Positions 23,801 to 35,489 of a DNA stretch of 64,000 nucleotides are shown piece by piece. Location of the stretch: contig PUFA01000057.1 in NCBI GenBank assembly GCA_003508835.1, forward strand, positions 7,762,501-7,826,500, in the 5' to 3' direction. Source of the DNA: Eonycteris spelaea (taxonomy: Eukaryota > Chordata > Mammalia > Chiroptera > Pteropodidae). The notes beneath the pieces were generated by a model. It ran no database searches, was not told the DNA's origin, and saw nothing but the letters and a program-made list of their open reading frames with translations. The stretch's first letter is position 1, and every line of letters starts with the position of its first letter. The translations under genes and the position numbers were made by a program.

Positions 23801-24284
23801 CTCGAGATAGTGGGACAGTGAGCAGAACATAGAGATATGATATATGAAGAAAAATAAAGCAAGGTGAAGATCACAGAGAGTAGGTGGGAGAAGAGATTCT
23901 GATTTATACAGACTTTCCAGGGAAAGTATCTCAACAAGCATTGGTAGTTTAATGGAGGAAGAAAATACTACTGAATTCCACTGCATGAAGAAAATGGCAC
24001 CAACTAAAATGAAGACTATGGTTCCAGGCACTGTCTTAAAAATTTGAGTCACTCTCTTAGCAGAGGAAACATACCATCCAAGGGGATAGACAGCTGTCGT
24101 CCCTGGGGCACTGTAAAAGGCTAGTCGGCTAACTTCACAAGCTAGACTTAGAAAATAGCAATGCCAAGGGCAATAGGAAGAGGTGTGTACAGTAACCCTC
24201 CTCCCCAGCAACAATGAAATGCATGAGGAGACTGCAGCAGTGCAGGGGATTGTTTTTCTGTCAGGAGACAATTGTGGTGCTACG

Positions 24285-24400
24285 CTGTGGGCTCCTTGAG
24301 AACCCAGCTCATCTCTGCCTATTTCCCACTGTATCCGCAGTACTAAGAGTATCGCCTGCATATGGTAAGCACTCAGTGGATCTTTGATAAGTGACTGCCT
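24285..24400 (+). repeat. L2 3' end, sense
   Basis: 'tgggctccttgagaacccag', 'cccactgtatccgcagtact', 'ggtaagcactcagtggatct' is the sense L2 tail (subunits: clear stop, cap-site phrase, 'agcactcaataaat'-like end). Confidence 0.7.
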
Positions 24401-24659
24401 AGCTGATATGATGCCCTTGACGTGGGCAGGATGGGTATATGGACCAGAGATAGCATTTACAGTGCCCCATAGCCTGGCACAAACATATTTTTCAAGAACT
24501 ATTTAATAGATGTCCAGTGGGCTAAGTGGATGCACAAATGAGTGTCACAACTTGTCACCAGGTACTCCATATATAAGATGGATTGAAATAGCAGAAACTC
24601 TTTAGACAGAACCTGAGACACAGTCATGAAACAGAATTATGGGTATTATGTAGATTTCT

Positions 24660-25110
24660 TTTCACTGACTATTATGTACAGGCACAGGGCATCAGAGGTG
24701 AACAAGAAAGGAAAGTCTCCTTCCCTCTTAAAATTCATAGACCAGATGGGGAACACAAGTAAAGAACATGGAAACCAATAAATGATCACATAATAATACA
24801 AAAAACAATTCCTTGAAGGAAATGCATTGAGCAGCTTTGGCCATGGTGAAGAGAAAAGTGTTTCCATGGGGGCCCCAAATCATAAAGTTCCAGGAGGAAA
24901 GGTAGTGATGTTCAGACAAGAATGAGCATGGCATGTTTGAGGGCCAGAAAAAAAAAAAAAAAAAGGCCAGTTTTGACCCTAGTGATAGAGGAGTGTGGTT
25001 GAGAGGGAGATCTGGTCAGGGCAGATCATTGTGGGTATTTGGGTACAATAGGAAGCCATCAGAGAGTTCTAAGCTGTAGAGTGACATTATCTGATTTATA
25101 CTTTGGCAAA
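24660..25110 (-). repeat. L2 LINE 3' portion, antisense
   Basis: 'gactattatgtacaggcaca', 'gggcatcagaggtgaacaag', then 'cataataatac', and further in 'ggaagccatcagagagttct', match antisense L2. An A17 run flanked by GGCCAG repeats lies inside (24942-24970). Confidence 0.65.
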
Positions 25111-25114
25111 TTCA

Positions 25115-26885
25115 CTTCAACAAGTCTATGAAGAAAGGTAACCTACAGTGACAAGACAGTGGCAGAGAAACCATTTAGGAAGTCTGTGGTGATGCGTGAG
25201 TTGATTTCTGGGTAGTAGAGATAATATGAACTGGTTGTTGGATGTAGAATAATTTTGGAGGTGACACCAAGAGTATTTGCTGATACTGGAAGTAAGAAAT
25301 GAGATAAATCATGGAAGACTGGGATTTCTGTCCTAAGCAATGTAACTGGGTCCTGACTACAAATGAGTACAAATTAATCATGAGAAACTAGGAGAGTTTG
25401 TTTTCAGAGAACAGCCGGCCTATGACATACTCTGAAGTTTGCCATGACATGTCAGATCCATAAACTTGGTAGGGTCACTGAAATACATTGTGAGATTTTA
25501 TTTTTTAATTGGAAGTTCGACCAGCGATCTGTTACTCACCAGCTATTTTTCTGGGCAGCTTTTGTCGCTAAAAGCCCTACCCAACCTCACCAAACAGCTC
25601 AGTTTCTCTTACTGAGCCGCTACTGAGATTGGTGTTACTTAGGTGAAAGCCCTGATTAGCTCCTTTGGGGACCTCAGATACAATGCCGCCTGAGTCCTGG
25701 GCAGCATTATTCATCTCGTGTCAATCACAGTCTGCACATTTTACAGTTGACAACTAGGAGCTCCATAGACCACTGGTAGTCATGATTTTGCATGTGATGA
25801 TGCCAGTAAGAATGGTTGAAATCCACAGCATTTACAGTGACTTGACACATCAAATTCCCTATCATCTCCTGTCCCCCCACTCCCTTTCCCCTGCCTACCC
25901 TGGATCCAGATAAAGCCAGGGCACTTTATCAGATCATGGTAGGAAGTGGTACCTTGGGAGTGTCTTTATTCCAGGTTCTCTGAGTTCCTGACAAGGCTTA
26001 TCTCTACTTGCTATTTCATCAGGCAATGGGGACTCAGTTTGCAGTTTTAAAATGGAGAGGCAGGAAGAAGCAACCAAGGAAAATTTTTTAATATAACAAA
26101 ACACTTTTTCTGGCTCATTCTTTTTTATTCTGGCCAACCTCCTTCAATTTATGTGAAGTAAGACATTATGCCCTCCTGATCCAGCTGCTCTTCCCCGCAG
26201 GGGAAATATCACTCTGCATTTAAATGGAAACCTTAAGACTGACTGGACCAGAGCCTGAATCTCCAAGTGAGAAAGAAACAAACGTCATTAATCCTTCCAG
26301 ATAGTGTGCAGACCTGTTTGGGGCAGCAGGAGAGCTCATGTACCAAATGTCTGCCTTTTACAGGCAAAGTAAGATGGAGTAGAGGTTGGCCTGGGGCTCT
26401 TCCTCCCCTGACTCAAGCAAGGAACTACTTATTTTTACACAGCAGGGAGGGAACTCTTCCTTTCCTTGTAGTGGCTATACATGGGCTGCCATTCCCCAGG
26501 AGATGGGAAAGAAAATGGCCTTAGTTTACTTTATTTGTGATTTTTTTACCCAAGTTCAAACTGTGACTGCAGTTGGGGCACGGAAAATTATAATTAGGGT
26601 ACTTGATGCAGTCACCAGCATCTGGAAGGCTCCAGGGCTATGTGCAGCTGTTAGACAACATTAGATCCCTGGCTTTCCTTGTTTTAAGATCATGGTCCTT
26701 ATACAGTATTCTTTATTTTTTCCACTCCCTTTTTCTGTCTTTGATCACTGCAACATGCAACTTCTAAAAACACGGGTACCAGGCTCCCTATAGTATCTTT
26801 GCCTTTTTTCCCCTTTCTGTTTTTTTTTTAAATAATATATAACATTCTTCTGCTCCTACTTATTATTTTTTATTTTAAATTAAAG
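25115..26885 (+). other. intronic sequence without recognised repeats
   Basis: Unique, moderately GC-balanced sequence. A compact A/T-motif patch (26575-26605, containing 'attataattag') may be regulatory but nothing supports it directly. Confidence 0.55.
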
Positions 26886-26889
26886 ATAA

Positions 26890-27130
26890 CTTTAGAATTA
26901 ATAGCTAATCTTTATTGCAATCTCAGCCTAGTTATTACAAAATTCTGTATACTAATTCATTTACCCCTTTTATCAACCCGATGATGTTGCTCTTGTTTTT
27001 CTCATTTTACAGATGAGAAAATAGAGCCCTGAGTTAAAAAATAAAAAATAGAGAGACTTGCCCCAGACACATCAGGAATAGCAGCAGAGGTAGGGTTTAG
27101 AACAAGGCAGTCTTGTTCTAGAATTTGTGT
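26890..27130 (-). repeat. MIR SINE, antisense
   Basis: 'agctaatctttattgcaatc', 'tctcattttacagatgagaa', 'aatagagccctgagtt', 'gagacttgccccagacacat' trace antisense MIR. An A-rich slip ('aaaaaataaaaaat') interrupts it. Confidence 0.75.
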
Positions 27131-27134
27131 CCTT

Positions 27135-28910
27135 AGTCTCTGTAGGACAAAAACCAGCAGAGCAAAATGATGCAGAGAGGCACACAGTGAAAGGTTGCGG
27201 AAGAACACATCTCACGACTGAAGGAGGAGGTTATCTTAGATGGTCAGACAGTTTTTCTCTCTGGTCTAGAAGTCTACATGTGTGGTGTTATCCTTGAACC
27301 TTTTGTTTTAGGACCTTTCATAAAAGGGCCAAAACTGGAGACTGAAGGGATTGTCTCTGAGTGAAAAATAAGATGATGCCTCCTTTCAAAAACTGACTTT
27401 CATTTCTGAGCTACATTTATACATGTCCTGACTATGGCAAGTGTTGAAATGTGGTATGGGACTAAATGGATTTTAAGGCCCTCTCTAATACCGGTATGCT
27501 ATGGTGCTGTGACCTTCTACAGCACAAATCGGCAGAGGGCTTGCCTTTCCATGTTGATTGGGCCTGCCACTGAGCCTCCTCTTGATTTGTCCAGCCCATT
27601 CTGACCATGGCCTCTATTCTCTCTTTTAGAGAAATATTCTGTTTCAGGGATAAGGAGGAAAACTTGGGAGGACAGCCAGGTGGGTTCTTAAATGACCTAG
27701 TGGGGCAAAGTGCAGGGGTGTTCCCACTGAAATGTTTGGTTTCCTTTTTGGAAACATTTGTTTCAGAGATCTTGGTTGGCTTGATTTTGCTCATACTACC
27801 TGTTAAGGCCCAGGGGCCAGGCCGAAGGCCCAGGGAAGCCTTCCTGAGAGAAAGACTCATATTCTCCACACAAAGCTGTGAACCAGCTTGAGACAGAAAA
27901 TCTGTTGCTTGTTCCCAAGCAATGGGTTCATATCCCAGCCTCCCATTACCCCCAGCTCAAGCCTCTAGACCTGGCCGACTCCACCTGGACAAACCCCACT
28001 TGTAATTTAGAAGCAAAAGGATTCTCATCCTAATGGTTTCTCATCCTAATCGAGCCTCAGCCCCTGATTTGGCCAGGGTTGGAGCTAACTTCACTGAGTT
28101 TCAGTCCTGGGCTTAAATTCTGTGAGGTTTTGGTCTGAGCACTCCTGGCTATACCACAGCATCTTCCCACTGAATGTCCCCAAGTGTTAGGCCAGGCCAC
28201 TCAGTGGGGGACAAGGGTGCACACTGACTTTTTTACGCCTCCAACTTACACTCTCTGATTTCTCCTTGTCCAAAGAATAGAGAGCAGTGTGGAAGAGGGG
28301 ATCCATAGTGGATATTTCTGAGGTTGTTTGTGTGTTTGCGTTGTTCACATATCAAGCAGGCCCCATCAGGGATGAAATCAATGAGCTCCTTAAATAATCC
28401 ATAATGACTTCATATTTGTGACCAGATCTTTTGGGGAGTCTGAGCACCTGTCCACCCAGCAGGCTAGGCTGGTCAAACTGCTTACGCATTGTTTGAAAAC
28501 AGGAAGTCCTTTCTCCATCAGAAGAAAGGGTTCCTGGAGCTTTCTACATTATTTTTCCTTCAGTCCTTTTTTTATTTGTTAAATTGTTTGTTCATTTTGG
28601 AACTAAGTGTGCTGTCACCAGCCTTGGAGCCACATATGCACATAATCCAAAAAAAATAAATAAAATGCCGTGAATTCCTGGGGTACTGGCTGCAGCTGTC
28701 CCTGGTGCCCCATTCACCCTGAGCCTGCTGCACAAGAGAACAGCCAAGCCTCCATCTTTGTCATTTCTGGATCTGCACTGAGTCCCATCATTTCAGTTGT
28801 GTAAGGATTTCCAAGGAGCCCTGGGATGACAGAGGCCATTATGTCTTGAAGGGCAGCAGAGGTTTTTATAAGATCCAGACAGCACCAGTGTGATCCAATC
28901 ACTTGCTCAA
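27135..28910 (+). other. intronic sequence without recognised repeats
   Basis: Unique sequence. A 13-bp phrase 'ttctcatcctaat' occurs twice in tandem near 28020-28050. No exon or named repeat recognised. Confidence 0.6.
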
Positions 28911-28911
28911 T

Positions 28912-29065
28912 CAGTGGGTGTTTACTGAGCTATAGTTCCAGTGCTTGGGGAGATGATGACAAGATAGGACAGGCCCCTGAGCTCTCATGTTGCTTATATT
29001 CCAGTCGAGGGATAAGGTGGTAAACAAGTACATAATAAATCAACAAGGTAATTTCAGATAAAAGC
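28912..29065 (-). repeat. L2 3' end, antisense
   Basis: 'tcagtgggtgtttactgagc', 'tatagttccagtgcttgggg', 'catgttgcttatattccagt', 'ggtggtaaacaagtacataa' is the antisense L2 tail. Confidence 0.7.
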
Positions 29066-29146
29066 AATCACTTAAATCCACTAAATTGTCTGTTTCCAAT
29101 TAAGACTTTGACTTAGCTTTCTCTACTAAACTGGTTTTTTCCTCTT

Positions 29147-29169
29147 TGTGTGTGTGTGTGTGTGTGTGT
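29147..29169 (+). repeat. (TG)n microsatellite
   Basis: About 23 bp of pure TG, followed by T-rich sequence to 29220. Confidence 0.95.
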
Positions 29170-29219
29170 ATCTTTTCTTTTTTCTCTTTTCCTTCTTTAT
29201 TTCTCTTTATTTATTTTTA

Positions 29220-30855
29220 ATAAATTGGTGCTAGAAATTAATGCAATGTACAAATTTCTGAAGCTGAGATCAACTGATTTTTATGATTCTTAGCAATTTA
29301 TATTGACTGCCATTAAGATATGAAGGTCCAAACTCACAAGCCTGCCATTTGAATTATTGTGATATTTGCTTACACAGAACCAGAACATGTGCTGTCTTCT
29401 TTTTGAAAAGATATTCTTTACAGCATAGGCTTAATGATGTCTACCTGCAGAGTCTCTGTTTAGTGACCTGATTTTTCAACATCTTCCCCAGCAAGACACA
29501 ACTACCAAATTGTTAAAGCTTCAGTTTTCCCCATAAATCATTCCATGAACTTGCCAAACCAGAGTGAAACTAGTACAACTTAATAGCTTTGAAAAAGAAA
29601 AGGAAATTCTACCTACCAGGCTGCTTTTTTTCCAGCTCCTCCATTCAGTGGTGCCTGGAAGTAGCAGCAAGAGGTTTAATGGAACTTGAAAGGAAGCCCC
29701 TCACTTGTTCTCTGCTCTGAATAGCTAGTCCCTCTTTCTGAAGCCAGTTATGACAATTAGCTTGAATTTCTAGCCTAGGAGTAGTTGTTTCCAAAACCTG
29801 GAATCATCCTTGGGTCAGGCCTAATGATGCCCCAAGCTGGACTGGCTGTTTGAACATAGTGAGTGGCCCAGCAAAAGAAAGTTGGCCAAACTTGCCAGCT
29901 GCCACTCTTTCTCTTTCTGAGAGAAAGCAGGCCTGTAGGAGCATGACTGGAGCTCTGTGCTCAACAGACCACTCCCCTGAAAATTAGTCTGGGGTCCAGG
30001 TGAGGGCCACCGCTGCTGACCATTGTGTATGTACTTGTCCTGTTCTAGTTTCTGCTTGCTGAGTGTGTAGAGCTTCCAACACAGGGGAGGGTGTCATATA
30101 TATCCTTAAGTGAGCTTCTTACAGGAATGATTATTCTGGTTGAGATTGTAGAAGTCATGGCAGTTGATATTGATTTTATTTTTTTATTTCATAGCTCAGA
30201 GAGTTTAAAATTATTTGGTACTGAAATGCAAAAACATATTTATTGTAGGGGATTTTAAGTTCTGATAAAGATCTAAGACCTCTCACTAAATATGAATTTG
30301 AGCTACTTCACAAATGGTATTCATTTGACTTTGATGAGTGAATATTTAGAACCCAAGGATATATGCTAACTAATCTTCTCTCTGTACATAAATATAAATA
30401 GAAAGCATTTGTACATCCTTCTTGTGTAGGAGAGAGATCAAAGGGGAACAGGGAATGTAGGAGTGAAGTTGGAGACTGAAGAAAGCCAAGGAGGTCATGA
30501 GCCATGGAAGAATGACCAGAGCAGATGGGTGGACTGATGCGCAGAAGGGGGAATGGCTTGTCTAAGCCCATACCTAGTAACTGTCAGACATGAACTGAAC
30601 CCCACTGTTGAGCTTCAAGGCCTGCCTCCTTTGGCACTTCAAGCATGTATGAGGACAGTGTATGACCAAAGTATGCTTTATCCCTCGTTTACCTATCAGT
30701 CCTACCCCTCTGTAACCCCTCAGGCCCCTTTATGAACTAATTAAGAGACATGTAGGCATGAAAGAGAGATAGACAAGTTGAGTGGGTGCAAATGGTTATC
30801 GTCAAGGAAGCTAACAGAAAGTTGTCAACTCAAAGATATTCTTTGAGAGCCTATA
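29220..30855 (+). other. intronic sequence without recognised repeats
   Basis: Unique sequence. Nothing recognised beyond short AT-rich patches near 30175-30240. Confidence 0.6.
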
Positions 30856-30859
30856 ACAG

Positions 30860-31285
30860 GTGACTTCCTTTTTTCCTGCCCCTACTCTTCAGTTGGAACC
30901 AATTCTTCAAGCTCCCCAAAAATCTCTTCCTGGACACAAATCCAGTGAGCTTGTCTCACTGAGCAGCCTTTTCACCTGCTCTGTTCTATAAAATGCTTTC
31001 CTCCTTCTGAAACCTCTCTTCTAACACCCAAAATGGGGACATTCCTCCCCTACAGAACTGAACTTAGTCCCATCTCCCCATCTTATATAGGAAAAATTCA
31101 TCTTATCTCATGACTTCAGCCTCCTCCTCTGAACATTCCACTCTTCATTCCTGGCCTTGACTTCTCTCCCATCCTCAGGGCTTAGTTTGCAAATGGACTG
31201 CCAGACCTTTCCAACCTGGGTCTTCTGGGATGGTCTCCAGTTTAAGGTCTAAACCTTGAACTAAATTCTCTGCTCATTGACTCAC
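30860..31285 (+). repeat. possible L2 segment upstream of the MaLR LTR
   Basis: C/T-rich sequence with L2-like phrases ('cctcctcctctgaacattcc', 'gtcccatctccccatctt'). It may be the left part of an L2 whose right part resumes after the LTR at 31890. Tentative. Confidence 0.35.
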
Positions 31286-31289
31286 TGTC

Positions 31290-31889
31290 TGTGTTCATCT
31301 GGGTTCTCCAGAGAACAGAACCAACAGTATATAGCATATACAGGTAGGGAGACAGATAAATGATTGATGATAGATAGATGATAGATAGATTGATGATAGA
31401 TGAGAGAGAGAGAGAGAGAGACAGGACAGAGAGAAGAGACAGAGACAGAGAGAGACAGAGAGAGAGACAGAGACAGAGAGAGAGAGATACTGATTGATTT
31501 ACTATAAGAAATTGACTCACGTGTTTACAGAGGCCAAGAAGTCCTCAGATCTGCAGGGTGAGTCAGTAAGCTGGAGGCCCCAGGAGAGCTGATGTTACAG
31601 TTCCAGTCCAAGTGAAAAGGCCTGAGAACCATGAAAGTCACTGGTGTAAGTTCCAATCTGAGTCTGAATCTGAAGGTAGGAGACCAATGTCCTAGCCCAG
31701 AGACAAGTAGAGAGAAAGGATTCTTTCTTCCTCAGCCTTTTATTCTATTCAGTGGATTAGATGCAGTTCACCACGTTGGGGAGGGTTATCTCATCCAGAA
31801 AACCCTCACAGAAATACCCAGAATAATGTTTAACCAAATATCTGAGCACATCATGGCCGTCAAGTTGACAAATAAAATTAACTATGACA
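31290..31889 (-). mobile_element. ERVL-MaLR solo LTR carrying an expanded microsatellite
   Basis: Read on the minus strand it begins TGTCATAGTTAATTTTA, has the 'aaacattattctgggtattt' phrase and ends '...ctctggagaacccagatg'. These are marks of an MLT1/MST-type MaLR LTR. No gag or pol lies beside it. On the + strand a (GATA)n/(GA)n block fills 31343-31490, where the family consensus has a short TCTATC tract. Confidence 0.75.
31343..31490 (+). repeat. compound (GATA)n-(GA/GACA)n microsatellite
   Basis: GATA units to about 31400, then a GA block with periodic GACA interruptions to 31490. It lies inside the MaLR LTR. Confidence 0.95.
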
Positions 31890-32570
31890 CCATTCCACCT
31901 GAGTTCTTCAGGCACATTGAATGCAGCCCTTGGTTCTTATCACTCCCACGTGAAGCCTCGGTCTCATGGCAGATTCTCTACATCCAGCCTGTTGTCAAAT
32001 CTGATCAATTCTTCTATCATATTTCTTGTATCTGCCCATTCCTTTTCAAGCCTATAGACACCATCTTATGCTGACTCTCACTCTTATTCAACTGGACAAC
32101 CAGTCCCCTTGCTCTGTTTTTCTTCTCTTTATTATCTCTTCCAGAAATTCATTTTCACATTGGTTAAACTTTCTGAATCTTCACTTTGACCTCATCTCTT
32201 ATCTGCAAGGCATATCTTCCATGGTCATATTTCAGTAACCATTTCTCATTTCTTTCTCCAAGGCACATTTACAGCAGTACTAAGCCATTTACTGTGTCTG
32301 TGCTCATTTTCTTACCTCTATACAAGTGCTTACAAATATGGTTTTCCTCCTAGCATGAGTGCCCTTCTTCGTCTCTGTTTCCTCTATACCAGCTCTCAAT
32401 TTTGAAACTGCCAGTCTTTTTCGTTCTTCAAGACTGTATTTAATGTTACCTCCTGCAAAAAACCCTCCTGGATTTCACCAAGTGGACATGATCTTTTCTT
32501 TAGTCTTTCAGTTTTATTTTGTTCTTCATGTGTGCAGATCATCATCTCTAGTGGATTCCTAAACTTATCT
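31890..32570 (+). repeat. L2-like sequence, sense (tentative)
   Basis: C/T-rich with 'ttcttcaagactgtatttaa', 'tgttacctcctgcaaaaaac' and 'cctcctggatttcacc', resembling the L2 'caaatgtcacctcctc..gaagccttccc' region. No clean end. Confidence 0.4.
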
Positions 32571-32574
32571 GTCC

Positions 32575-33664
32575 AAACTGTTCTTCTGGTACTTGTTTCC
32601 TTTGGTGATGATGATATGAGGGGATTAGGGTGTATACAAAACACATAAACATGTGAATATTAATTAGCAGTATAAGAGTTAAATACGCATGAAGTCAACA
32701 AGTAATGTGAAGTTATAGGTTGGTAAGTGATTAACTGCCGAATGAATTTTACAGTTCTAAAGATGCCAATGCATTATTCTACCACATGAGTTAAAGTTGG
32801 CCCTTTGGTATCTGTGGCATTTGCTGGTGTCTTCTCATGTCAGCACACACAGTTCTGAGGAGAGCATAAGTGAGTCAAGTGAGTCAGTAACTTTGCAGAT
32901 TAGCAACACTGCTTCATTTTTAAGGTATGCTTTGTTGTCTCTGTAGAATCACCATGTCACAATGACTTTAAAAATATAACAGTATGTTTTTAAGTGGACA
33001 AAAGAGGGTATAATAGATCATGGATCCAGGGGTTCTCATTGATTCGTGTACAATATTCATTATCTGAGTCCCTGCTGTTAGCAAGTTGCATAGGGAAGCA
33101 AAGTTATCAAAACACATAACATTCATTAATGAACTGAACACTTGAAAAAGCTGGGACCCCCTCATGTATCTTCCTGCTTAACAATAGCATCTCTTCCTAT
33201 TTATTACATTAGCCTCTTTGTCCAGGTCATGGCTACTTGTTGGATGTTGTAACATCCTGCAAAAACTCAAAGTTCATGAAGTTGGTGTGTCAGAGAATTG
33301 CTCACATCCCACACATAAAGACATTAATAAATGAATATCTCATGGTTGAGAAAAAAAATAGACAAAGACAATGACACAGGTCCTATATCCTTCCAAAGAT
33401 AATGATTTGAATATTAAGGGATTAGAATAGAAACTTGGAAAACTTGATGAAACCCTTGAATATTTTCCCCAAAACTCTTTATGACTATGGGAAAATAAAA
33501 TATGAAAGGGGAGAGTGTCATCTCATGCCCTTCTATCATTTTATGGAGAAATTACACCAAGAACAATCAACACTTGATTCTCCCCTCATTCATTTTAGCA
33601 GGTTGTGGTTGCTCTTAGAACATAAATTTTTAAGGAAACATTATGCCCATATATTTCATTTTTT
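32575..33664 (+). other. intronic sequence without recognised repeats
   Basis: Unique, AT-rich sequence. Nothing recognised. Confidence 0.6.
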
Positions 33665-34236
33665 AAGATAAAATCTTGAAGCAACCAAAGTGTCCTACAA
33701 TAGATGATTGGCTAAAGAAGCTGTGGCACCTATGTACAATGGACTATTACTCAGCCATTAGAAGAGATGAAACACTGCCATTTGCAACAACGTGGACCTC
33801 GAGATAATCATGATAAGCGAAATAAACCAGACAGAAAAAGTTAAAACTCATACGATAGCACTTATATAAACCTAATATCACTATATAAAACTAAATGCAA
33901 CAAATGAGGAGGACAAACGGAGACTCATGGACATGGACTACAGACTAGTGGTTACCAGAGGACTATAGACTAGTGGTTACTAGTGGGATGGGGAGGAGGG
34001 GGGAGGTAGGCAGGGTAAAGGGGGCTAAATATAGGGAATGGGGTAGGAGGGTGAAGCAGATAAAGGGGATCAAATATATGGTAGCTGAAAGAAACTGGAC
34101 TTTGGGTGATAAACACACAATAGAATATACAGATGTCAAATTATAATGTACACCTGAAAACTATATAATTGTATTAACCAATGTTACCCCAATAAACTTT
34201 ATTTTAAAAAATGAAAAAAGAAATAAGATGAAATCT
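33665..34236 (+). mobile_element. 5'-truncated L1 with target-site duplication
   Basis: The insert 33677-34224 covers the ORF2 C-terminus ('gcaaccaaagtgtcctacaa', 'atggactattactcagccat'), a G-rich 3' UTR stretch (about 33985-34025), and the tail 'attaaccaatgttaccccaa' then 'taaactttattttaaaaaa'. A 12-bp duplication with one mismatch flanks it (33665-33676 and 34225-34236, 'aagat(a/g)aaatct'). A 25-bp tandem duplication lies inside at 33935-33984. Confidence 0.85.
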
Positions 34237-34748
34237 CAATGCAACCTTTTTTACTTATGCAACTTACCCTCATTTCAAGTAGTTTACATGAAGGCGTCTT
34301 TTTTCTCTGCCAGCCATCCTCATGTTTATTATGTTTAAATAAAGGGAGAAGTTTCTTTTTCTAAAAAAGGTCTTGAAATGAAAGTGTTTGGTTTGGGGTC
34401 TCTATATTCCCATGAGTTGGCAGAAGCATTAACAGTAACTGGAACCTTGCACTGTTTGCCATCAAATTAAACAAGTGTGTTCGTCTTGGTCAAAACCACG
34501 AATCCTCAATTTATACTCACTGAGTTAATGTGCCAGTGTTGGATTACATACCAGAGAACTTGGGTAGAAAACTACTCATTGAACTAGCTATAAACCATTG
34601 TTCCCAAATCAATGATATAAACCATTTCTCAAAAGTTAGTGCTTTTTTTCTTATTCTTCCTTTCCTTTTTCACTCTCCTCCTCCTCTATCCTCCTTCTTC
34701 TCCTCCCCATTGTCTTCCTCCCTCTCCCATGCTTTTTTTTGTTTTTTT

Positions 34749-34787
<39 letters not shown>
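34749..34787 (+). repeat. (TTG)n microsatellite
   Basis: About 12 pure TTG units just after a pyrimidine-rich tract (34640-34748). Confidence 0.97.
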
Positions 34788-34788
<1 letters not shown>

Positions 34789-34859
34789 TACCAAATATCA
34801 TTTCATTTACACAGGACTACATTGGAATTTTATAACTACTTTTGCTCCTTTTCAAAATG

Positions 34860-34965
34860 TAGAAAATTAGTGCTGAAATAGACCTTAGAGATTCTCTGGC
34901 CCTCCCAACTCATTTTACAGATGAAAAAAACTTTACTTAAAAACAGAAGTATAGAGCTGGGTAGG
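34860..34965 (+). repeat. possible CR1/L3-type fragment
   Basis: 'gaaatagaccttagagattc', 'tctggccctcccaactcatt', 'ttacagatgaaaaaaact' resembles the 3' region of ancient CR1/L3-like LINEs. Short. Confidence 0.35.
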
Positions 34966-35104
34966 GCTCCCACTCATTCGCCCCTCCTTTACAGCTCTAA
35001 GCCATGTCCCCTGGGCCACTACCTGCTCTGCCTCATAGTAGAGATGGCCATAAAGAGGAAATGACATAGAATCTAGAGACACCAGATTTTAGAGCCTTTC
35101 CCCC

Positions 35105-35300
35105 CATATCCAGCTTTGTATTCCCCCAGAAATAGGCCTCAGACAAAGATTTAGGAGCAAATAATTTATATGGTACTGTATCCCAGGAAACTCTGGCAGA
35201 AGAATAGGAAAGAGAGACCAAGGAGAAAGAGAAGGCACTCAACGGTGTGCTACCAAGCAGATGATTGTTCTGGACACCTGGGACTCAATCCCAGGAATGG
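35105..35300. repeat. interspersed repeat of unassigned family
   Basis: 'ggagcaaataatttatatgg' followed by 'tatcccaggaaactctggca' and 'gaataggaaagagagaccaa' parallels the repeat at 17315 in phrase order. Unassigned. Confidence 0.35.
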
Positions 35301-35489
35301 ATTGACATGCAGAACATAGCTGACTTCTACTGAGCCTTTGGTAAAAGCCAAACCTCTCCAAAGCCTTTGCTAACCCTCAGAAATTGGTATAGTTTATTAC
35401 TCTTCAACTGCCCTCCCACAAACCAGACCTTCTTCCAAAATTAAAATAATAAGACTGTATAATCTTTGGGTTCAAAGGGGGGGATATTA

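Noticed and set aside
23684..24361. 225-codon minus-strand open frame
   Set aside because: Its C-terminal third is the complement of a purine-rich simple repeat and the rest overlaps an L2 tail; no domain, no splice context.
31631..32074. 147-codon plus-strand open frame
   Set aside because: It runs through the MaLR LTR and the L2-like sequence after it; open by chance.
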